Shown one piece after another: positions 7,801-11,208 of a stretch of 11,208 nt of DNA. The stretch comes from Anaerolineae bacterium. GTDB taxonomy: Bacteria > Chloroflexota > Anaerolineae > UBA1429. The translations under genes and the position numbers were made by a program. The stretch lies in the NCBI GenBank assembly GCA_016928125.1, contig JAFGLK010000236.1, forward strand, positions 1-11,208, written 5' to 3'. The stretch's first letter is position 1; each line of letters starts with the position of its first letter. The notes under the pieces are model-generated. The model had not been told where the DNA came from. It ran no database searches and worked only from the letters and a program-made list of their open reading frames with translations.

Positions 7801-8097
7801 GCCGCCACCATGACCAATCTGCTCCTGAAAGAAGCCCAATACCAGGCCAGAACCGATGCCCTGGTCCGGGCTGAGGAGCTCTACCAGCGCTTGCTCCGCA
7901 TCGATCCCCTGGACGAGCGTGCCCATCGGGGCATCATGTGGTGTCGAGCCAAGCACAATGACCGCTCGGGCGCACTCAGGCAGCTTCGTGAATGTCAGCA
8001 GATCCTCGAGGAAGAGCTGGGCGTCGAGCCCAGCCCTGAGACCGTTGCGCTGGGCGAGACCTTGCTCTCTGGCGATCTGGGGCCGTTGCCTGACTGA
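4867..8097 (+). CDS. MalT-like NTPase / TPR / winged-helix / BTAD transcriptional activator
   Basis: A large (about 1076-residue) STAND-type regulator. The N-terminus has the usual MalT-like entry (IITTKVRRPR, residues 10-19), a Walker A of the MalT type (SAAAGYGKTS, 46-55), Walker B (VLILDDYH, 136-143) and the YHQLFREFL segment (330-338) that closes the NTPase/arm region. Residues about 360-790 are tandem TPR-like helical repeats. Residues about 830-925 form an OmpR-like winged helix with recognition helix NSLFHSTLYRLRQAL (892-906). Residues about 930-1065 are a bacterial transcriptional activator domain (BTAD) ending in the typical EELGVEPSPET. This inverts the AfsR/SARP order, where the DNA-binding part comes first. 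A ligand binding the TPR/NTPase part is expected to switch on DNA binding. The start was set at 4867 because the upstream promoter excludes 4816; GTG at 4858 is an alternative, and no strong Shine-Dalgarno is seen for either. Its likely target is the CGTGAG repeat block just downstream. Confidence 0.9.
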   Translation: MSSGFPGFPIITTKVRRPRRQATLLRRERLVSFLHNNIHHKLILVSAAAGYGKTSLLIDFAHDTELPVCWYSLDHNDAHVFTFIEYLVASFQQCFPQFGKKVLEALRSYSGPPEAVEPFVRLLLNEIEENTGQYFVLILDDYHQVLESPSVNALLDGLLLYLPEHCHIILASRGIPRHLNLTRLVARLEMQGLGAEHLRFTDDEIAQLLRKIGREDLSADQIALLAERSEGWITGVLLAARTNWTGAAHDLLYLTGETPGVFEYMATEILATQPPEIRRFLMGSALLNEMSPPLCDALLDLNNSAQLLRDIASASLFTFRLDAAETLYQYHQLFREFLIARFQQEDREAYRRLRLKQAELMIHHGHWPQAIESYLSAEAYGEAAKALEIVIKDTVEAGQWEMAREWLEAIPKAIRDEHPRLLFYRGRLFADMGDPGEALRLLGQAYDAYMTLGDEIEAARALIERAIVERFQGRFREAIEICQRALAMVGDRDSRTAMYALRHIGICHDLQGHHAQGLEEMARALEIAEAVGDDINAAYITHEIGVAQLSQGQLMTARQHFHRALLYWRKLGNASTLSMTLQGLGLVHQYLGQYVEAESRLQESLTKARLSADARLEAYALINLGDLYRDVGQCIKAHESYAAAQEIAAEAKLAHLLIYLLIATGDTYRLQGDLGHAQQLLVEAADQIDAQEMAQEAGLCQLALGAVAAQQGSLETAYTRLSLALDLFTGIGSEREAARARLQLARLAHTERHEQATRAHLREVARLVRALGSHQFIVAEGPAMLDLLRYAEDQIQDDQPPMTTLWVSPRNEIEELFVSGPAQPSSVSTIKAPIELLGLQGGQVLTHGEPVTCWESDSARIMAFLFASFPQGLSRDRATEMLWPEVSLDRGNSLFHSTLYRLRQALGKDFVIRRDGAYRVNPDTGYRYDVSEFEGLGELGKGSDGLAHIARLQAITLYRSPFLESCDLDWCFELRETLAATMTNLLLKEAQYQARTDALVRAEELYQRLLRIDPLDERAHRGIMWCRAKHNDRSGALRQLRECQQILEEELGVEPSPETVALGETLLSGDLGPLPD

Positions 8098-8116
8098 TCC
8101 CTCCTCACTTCGCCTG

Positions 8117-8152
8117 AGCGTGCGTCGCAGATCCCGCGATGCGCGCTTTTTT
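8117..8152 (+). terminator. Intrinsic terminator after the BTAD regulator
   Basis: GCGTGCGTCGC (8118-8128) pairs with GCGATGCGCGC (8136-8146) over 11 positions including two G-U pairs, with a 7-base loop, followed immediately by TTTTTT (8147-8152). A8117-T8147 can extend the stem. It separates the regulator transcript from the small genes downstream, so those need their own promoter. Confidence 0.88.
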
Positions 8153-8174
8153 CATGCACGGAATCCGCACCCGC

Positions 8175-8191
8175 CGTGAGTTTTTCGTGAG
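8175..8191 (+). promoter_or_regulatory. Two CGTGAG direct repeats at 11-bp period (putative BTAD/SARP operator)
   Basis: CGTGAG occurs at 8175-8180 and again at 8186-8191, separated by TTTTT, so the centre-to-centre distance is exactly one helical turn (11 bp). A degraded third copy in phase, TCTGAT, lies at 8197-8202. Known SARP activators bind short direct repeats spaced 11 bp and placed over the -35 region, with the last repeat shortly before the -10; here the second repeat ends 10 bases before TATCAT. The BTAD regulator encoded immediately upstream is the obvious candidate to bind. Confidence 0.62.
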
Positions 8192-8198
8192 AACCCTC

Positions 8199-8207
8199 TG
8201 ATATCAT
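8199..8207 (+). promoter_or_regulatory. Extended -10 promoter element for the small-peptide gene
   Basis: TGA-TATCAT matches the extended -10 pattern TGn-TATAAT with one mismatch. No proper -35 hexamer precedes it; the -35 region is occupied by the CGTGAG repeats, as expected for an activator-dependent promoter. Transcription would start near 8214. Confidence 0.55.
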
Positions 8208-8242
8208 AGGGGCACGTTGAGCGTTCGGGGTCAGGGGGGGAC

Positions 8243-8335
8243 ATGAAAAAGGCTTACTACTCGATTTTGTACATCGTGCTCTCGATCGCGGCTTTGGTCG
8301 TGGCCAGTGGCGCCCCGGTGCCCCACGGTCGCTGA
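8243..8335 (+). CDS. Small exported-peptide candidate (30 residues)
   Basis: A 30-codon open frame beginning MKKAYYSILY and ending GAPVPHGR. It has a strong purine-rich ribosome site (AG followed by a run of G at 8233-8240, two bases before ATG). The product has a positively charged N-end (K2, K3), a hydrophobic core from about residue 7 to 21 and a small-residue region; signal peptidase I could cut after A21 (VVA), leaving the 9-residue tail SGAPVPHGR. Cutting after A24 is unlikely because P25 follows. It is the first gene after the putative BTAD-controlled promoter and lies 81 bases before the DUF5317-like gene. It is not recognised as a named family; a secreted signal peptide, a small membrane protein or a leader peptide for the downstream gene are all possible. 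Confidence 0.6.
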   Translation: MKKAYYSILYIVLSIAALVVASGAPVPHGR

Positions 8336-8416
8336 GGTAGCCGAGAGGGCCCTTAACAATCGAAACGTCCCGGATCAGAGGAACGCTCTGCGGCACAGCA
8401 GGGGGGCGGCCAGCGT

Positions 8417-8995
8417 ATGATTCTGCTGATAGCGGTGGTGCTATCGCTCCTGATCGCGTTGCTGCGGGGAGGCCGGCTTGAGCGGCTGGCTGAGATCTCA
8501 TTCCGCTATGGTTGGCTGGCCCTTGTGGCCCTGGGTATGCAGATTTTGCTCACCGGGAGGCTGCTTCCCGATCGGCTGATGCCGGTCAGATTTCGAATTG
8601 CTCTGCTGCTCGGGTCGCATCTGCTGCTTCTGCTGGTGGTGGTCGCCAATTATCGGCTTCCGGGGATGCCACTCATCGGCCTGGGCCTGGCACTGAACCT
8701 GACCGTCATGCTGGCCAATGGTGGTTGGATGCCGGTCACCATGGAGGCCTTGGAGGCAGCCCAACTCGATCATCTGGTGTGGGAGACGGATGCGGGCGCG
8801 AGGGTGATGGGTTGGAAGAACCTGGTGCTCTCGCGAGGTGAAACCCGCTTGTGGATACTGAGTGACGTGATCGTGGTCTCTTTCCTATTCCGTACTCTTG
8901 TGAGCCTTGGTGACATCGCCCTGGCGTTGGGAGTATTCATCCTGTTCCAACGCACGATGAAGCGGCAGGCTGTCACTCAGCGACCTGATGGCTGA
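8417..8995 (+). CDS. DUF5317-like integral membrane protein
   Basis: A 192-residue, very hydrophobic protein with about five predicted membrane segments (approximately residues 2-16, 31-47, 60-77, 83-100 and 145-177, the last perhaps two short helices). The ANGGWMP motif (residues 100-106) after the fourth segment, followed by a short extramembrane stretch to about 145 and a closing hydrophobic hairpin, matches what I recognise as DUF5317, a family of unknown function. The basic tail (KRQ, residues 182-184) suggests a cytoplasmic C-terminus. ATG at 8417 follows a G-rich run at 8401-8409. Placed between the peptide gene and the NHLP-like gene on the same strand, with gaps of 81 and 52 bases, it is likely cotranscribed. 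A role in export or sensing of the neighbouring peptides is inference only. Confidence 0.75.
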   Translation: MILLIAVVLSLLIALLRGGRLERLAEISFRYGWLALVALGMQILLTGRLLPDRLMPVRFRIALLLGSHLLLLLVVVANYRLPGMPLIGLGLALNLTVMLANGGWMPVTMEALEAAQLDHLVWETDAGARVMGWKNLVLSRGETRLWILSDVIVVSFLFRTLVSLGDIALALGVFILFQRTMKRQAVTQRPDG

Positions 8996-9019
8996 TTGAA
9001 ATGGACATCTTTGTTTCAA
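8996..9019 (+). other. Small inverted repeat before the NHLP-like gene
   Basis: TTGAAA (8996-9001) and TTTCAA (9014-9019) form a perfect 6-bp inverted repeat with a 12-base centre, directly after the DUF5317-like stop. TTGAAA could serve as a -35, but no acceptable -10 lies 16-18 bases downstream. It may be a weak operator or chance. Confidence 0.25.
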
Positions 9020-9034
9020 GATTGTAGGTGTCGT

Positions 9035-9040
9035 AAGGAG
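9035..9040 (+). promoter_or_regulatory. Ribosome binding site deciding the NHLP-like start
   Basis: AAGGAG lies 7 bases before ATG 9048 but only 1 base before ATG 9042, so the second ATG is the functional start. Confidence 0.75.
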
Positions 9041-9047
9041 TATGAGC

Positions 9048-9305
9048 ATGGCTTATGAGAGGTTGCAGGCTGTTGTTGGCACAGCGCTTATCGATTCTGG
9101 CTTTCGTCGCAGCCTCTTGGCCAGGTCGTTCGGCGTCTTGGCTGAATTCGATTTGAGCTCTGAGGAGGTGGCCGCCGTCATGTCGGTTGAGGCCGACACA
9201 CTGCAAGAGTTCGCGAGCCAGCTGCATCAGTGGATGGTTCGGGAGACGGCGTCTCACATTTTGCGCAGCAGGCCGATGGCCTTCCCTGTGGCCGTCATGG
9301 CCTGA
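9048..9305 (+). CDS. NHLP-clan (Os1348/Franean1_4349-like) RiPP-precursor-like small protein
   Basis: An 85-residue protein. The first 60 or so residues follow the leader-type pattern I recognise from Os1348/Franean1_4349-family members of the NHLP clan: an opening helix (AYERLQAVVGTALIDSGFR), an FRRSLLA segment, a short FDLSSEEV turn, and then a helix of the form VEADTLQEFASQLHQWM. These leaders derive from nitrile-hydratase-alpha-like folds and usually precede a modified core peptide. The remaining tail (after VRE, ending MAFPVAVMA) has no cysteine and few Ser/Thr, so lanthionine or thiazole chemistry is not obvious, and no modification enzyme or transporter is in the window. The start at 9048 is chosen by Shine-Dalgarno spacing. 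It closes the small-gene cluster and is followed by two hairpins. It may be a true precursor or a leader-fold protein with another role. Confidence 0.65.
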   Translation: MAYERLQAVVGTALIDSGFRRSLLARSFGVLAEFDLSSEEVAAVMSVEADTLQEFASQLHQWMVRETASHILRSRPMAFPVAVMA

Positions 9306-9310
9306 CGACC

Positions 9311-9328
9311 GCGGCGCACAAGCGCCGC
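9311..9328 (+). other. Hairpin just after the NHLP-like gene
   Basis: GCGGCGC (9311-9317) and GCGCCGC (9322-9328) form a perfect 7-bp stem with a 4-base ACAA loop, 5 bases past the stop. No T-run follows, so it is better seen as a 3'-end protecting structure upstream of the true terminator. Confidence 0.5.
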
Positions 9329-9356
9329 CTGATCTAGCCAAATCCCCCCACATCCC

Positions 9357-9404
9357 AGGCGCGCAGCTTTCTCCCCCCCGAGGGCTGCGCGCCTCTTCTT
9401 TTTC
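9357..9404 (+). terminator. Intrinsic terminator closing the small-gene cluster
   Basis: AGGCGCGCAGC (9357-9367) and GCTGCGCGCCT (9384-9394) pair perfectly over 11 bp around a 16-base loop rich in C, followed by the T-rich tail TCTTCTTTTT (up to 9404). The T-run is on the plus-strand side only, so it serves the small genes; it lies 31 bases beyond the stop of the converging glycosyltransferase-like gene. Confidence 0.85.
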
Positions 9405-9435
9405 TCTTCAGGGCGGACCAGAAGCGGCTGTGCGC

Positions 9436-11208
9436 TCAGGATTCCAGTGCGATACGTGCGAAGGTGTAGCCCGTGCCGAGATGGCTGGGGCGCAACACCA
9501 GCCGATAGGTCGCTGGCGCCAGATGCCCCGGCAGGTGCAGCGAGTGAATGTCACGCACCACCTCGCCCTCGCGCCAGAGGTCGTAGGGGTAGGTTCCGCC
9601 CGCGATCACCACATCCTGCTGCCATACCACGGCCCGTTTCGCGTCTACCAACTCAAGCACGAAAGACTCCTGGGCCGCCCCCTCGCCCGCGTCCTCTGCA
9701 TCGGCCTGCCAGAAGAGGATTAGCTTGGCCATGTCGCCTGGGTGCAAGCTGAGCTTGGCCTCATGCTCGTGCCCCAGTCGATGGAGGCTGTGGCCCACCA
9801 GACGGAGCCCATCCCACGACACATCGTGGGCCACGTCGAGGTCGAGTGCGGCAAGCGGCGGCTGCACATCGGCCCTGCGGACCGCTACGTGGGCCAGATC
9901 GAGCGCGGTGCCATCCGCGGTGACGTCATCGCCGGGGGTGAGGGCCAGGCGCTGACCATCCTCGAGACCGTACATCCCGACGCGTAGCAGATAGATGCCC
10001 GGCGGCGTTCCGGGCGGCAGAGCCAGACCATAATTGTCGCGCACCCACTCGCCCACCGACCAACTCGTCGTAGGCCGCCCCCCACCCACGGGCTCGCTAT
10101 CGCGCTGCCCTACGATCTGGCCGCGCTCATCGACGAGGTGAGCAAAAACCTTGAACCGCCGCTCGATGGGAACCAGGGCCTCCCAGAACAAGGTCAGCTG
10201 CACGATATCCCCCGCCTGCGGTTGGGGCGTGAGCAATGTGTAACCGCATAGCCGCACCTGATCTCCCAAGATGGCCTCGACAGGATGCTCCACATCCTGG
10301 GCGGCCGCGCGTGGCACGCTATACACCACCAATCTCAAGTTGCCGAACCAGCTATCCATCGCCTTGAAACAGTGCGCATCCAGCCAATGCTCGATGAACC
10401 CGGTGGGATCGCTCTCGTCTGTGGCCCAAAGAATCGCATATAGCCGGTCATGTCGGGCGACGATGCGCTCCAGCTCAGCGCGGGTCTGCTCCTCGTCCAG
10501 GGGTCGCTGGCGAGGCAAAGGGTATTCTGGCCATGGCCCGTGATAGTAATAGTCCACGGTCTCGACCTGGGAGGGGGCGTTGATGAGCAATGCGTCGTCG
10601 GGCCTGGCCGTGGCATTGAAATAACTCACGATCGCCCGATAGTCGTCGCGGGCGTACGTCGGATCCGAGTACAGGTGCGATAAGGAATAGCACGAGCCGG
10701 CGCATACGCCTCCCACCAGGACCAGGCCCAGAATCAGCGCTGGCCAGCGGCGCCTGAAGCGCTCAAGCGCCAACACAAGGGTGAGGATGCCGGCGGCTTG
10801 CAGGATGTGGTAGGCTGGCGTGGCCAGCAAGAGGAACTTGGGCTTGTACATGGGGCGGCTCAGCGAGAAGAGATACATGAGCGCCACCGGCACCAGGCAA
10901 TAGAGCAGTAAGGACAGCCTCCGGAAGCCCTCACCAGGGCGCCCCCTACTGCGCCACAGCCAGACCAGCGAGGGCAGGATGAGCGCTGAGATGCCGATGC
11001 CCAGCCACGTGGTGCGCGGCCTTATGCTCACGGTCACGCCGAGCGCGAACACGCGAGCGACCTCCGTGAGCAGGTCGCCGAGCGCCAGCGGCGCACTGAC
11101 CGCCGGCCAGCGGGCGAGTGAGCCCCACGACACGATCAGCCAGGGGACATAGGCGAGCAGGGCGAGCGCCTGCAGGCTGGCCCAGCGCAACAGGAGCGCC
11201 AACCGTCG
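9436..11208 (-). CDS. Family-39-like membrane glycosyltransferase, C-terminal part (cut by window edge)
   Basis: The last 590 residues of a polytopic protein whose frame is open through the window edge. About five membrane segments are visible at roughly residues 10-29, 68-85, 99-116, 123-149 and 156-176. The RPMYKPKFLLLATPAY stretch (about 118-133) resembles the motif before the last helices of ArnT/PMT-like (GT39/GT83) transferases. A soluble part follows: an alpha/beta segment (about 182-300), then two similar beta-sandwich modules. The first contains GDIVQLTLFWEAL and later VGEWVRDNYGLALPPGTPPGIYLLRVGMY; the second contains GDMAKLILFWQA and later REGEVVRDIHSLHLPGHLAPATYRLVL. The catalytic N-terminal Asp-containing loop is outside. 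The role, transfer of a sugar from a lipid-linked donor at the outer face of the membrane, is known for the family and inferred here. It converges on the small-gene cluster and appears unrelated to it. Confidence 0.82.
   Translation of the reverse strand, partial: RRLALLLRWASLQALALLAYVPWLIVSWGSLARWPAVSAPLALGDLLTEVARVFALGVTVSIRPRTTWLGIGISALILPSLVWLWRSRGRPGEGFRRLSLLLYCLVPVALMYLFSLSRPMYKPKFLLLATPAYHILQAAGILTLVLALERFRRRWPALILGLVLVGGVCAGSCYSLSHLYSDPTYARDDYRAIVSYFNATARPDDALLINAPSQVETVDYYYHGPWPEYPLPRQRPLDEEQTRAELERIVARHDRLYAILWATDESDPTGFIEHWLDAHCFKAMDSWFGNLRLVVYSVPRAAAQDVEHPVEAILGDQVRLCGYTLLTPQPQAGDIVQLTLFWEALVPIERRFKVFAHLVDERGQIVGQRDSEPVGGGRPTTSWSVGEWVRDNYGLALPPGTPPGIYLLRVGMYGLEDGQRLALTPGDDVTADGTALDLAHVAVRRADVQPPLAALDLDVAHDVSWDGLRLVGHSLHRLGHEHEAKLSLHPGDMAKLILFWQADAEDAGEGAAQESFVLELVDAKRAVVWQQDVVIAGGTYPYDLWREGEVVRDIHSLHLPGHLAPATYRLVLRPSHLGTGYTFARIALES

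Noticed and set aside
8996..9025. Separate promoter for the NHLP-like gene using TTGAAA
   Set aside because: No -10 resembling TATAAT occurs at 16-18 bases spacing; cotranscription from upstream is simpler.
11200..11202. Start codon for the glycosyltransferase-like gene
   Set aside because: The codon is TTG in the middle of a membrane domain, and the frame continues upstream to the window edge, so the gene is truncated rather than starting here.
1..11208. CRISPR arrays, tRNA genes, insertion sequences
   Set aside because: No regularly spaced long repeats, no cloverleaf-like stretches and no transposase-like products were seen on either strand.

Overview
This is a GC-rich, densely packed bacterial chromosome fragment. 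It most resembles Chloroflexota (Anaerolineae or related lineages). The inference rests on protein types typical of that phylum: a large MalT-type NTPase/TPR regulator carrying a winged helix and BTAD at its C-terminus, a DUF5317-type membrane protein, and a family-39-like glycosyltransferase with tandem beta-sandwich modules after its membrane domain. No rRNA, tRNA, insertion sequence or CRISPR array was seen, and no stretch over 300 bases lacks a gene.

Left arm (1-4740, all genes on the minus strand). In transcription order: a gamma-carbonic-anhydrase-like hexapeptide protein (4659-4051), a three-domain CYTH / Ppx-GppA-like HD / CHAD protein (3831-1657), a COG2159-type amidohydrolase (1536-703), and the N-terminal part of an Lhr-family helicase that leaves the window at base 1 (449-1). 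The gaps of about 120-250 bases hold hairpins and at least one recognisable promoter, so these look like several transcription units rather than one tight operon.

Centre (4740-8152). A divergent promoter pair (TGGACA-N17-TACAAT on minus, TTTACA-N17-TAGAAT on plus) separates the left arm from a plus-strand gene for a regulator of about 1076 residues: MalT-like NTPase, TPR array, OmpR-like winged helix, then BTAD. The plus promoter overlaps the in-frame ATG at 4816 and so places translation initiation at or near 4867. The gene ends at a strong intrinsic terminator (8117-8152).

Right-centre (8153-9405). Just after that terminator lies a promoter-like block with two exact CGTGAG repeats at an 11-bp period, directly upstream of an extended -10 (TGATATCAT). 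This is the layout expected for a SARP/BTAD activator site. Below it are three small plus-strand genes: a 30-residue peptide with a signal-like hydrophobic core, a DUF5317-like membrane protein, and an 85-residue protein resembling NHLP-clan (Os1348/Franean1_4349-type) RiPP precursor leaders. The set ends in two hairpins, the second an intrinsic terminator. Regulator, putative operator, exported peptide, membrane protein and precursor-like protein form a self-contained cassette. It is the best candidate here for an undescribed peptide-based signalling or secretion system.

Right end (9436-11208, minus strand). The C-terminal 590 residues of a polytopic glycosyltransferase-like protein; its N-terminal catalytic part lies beyond the window.
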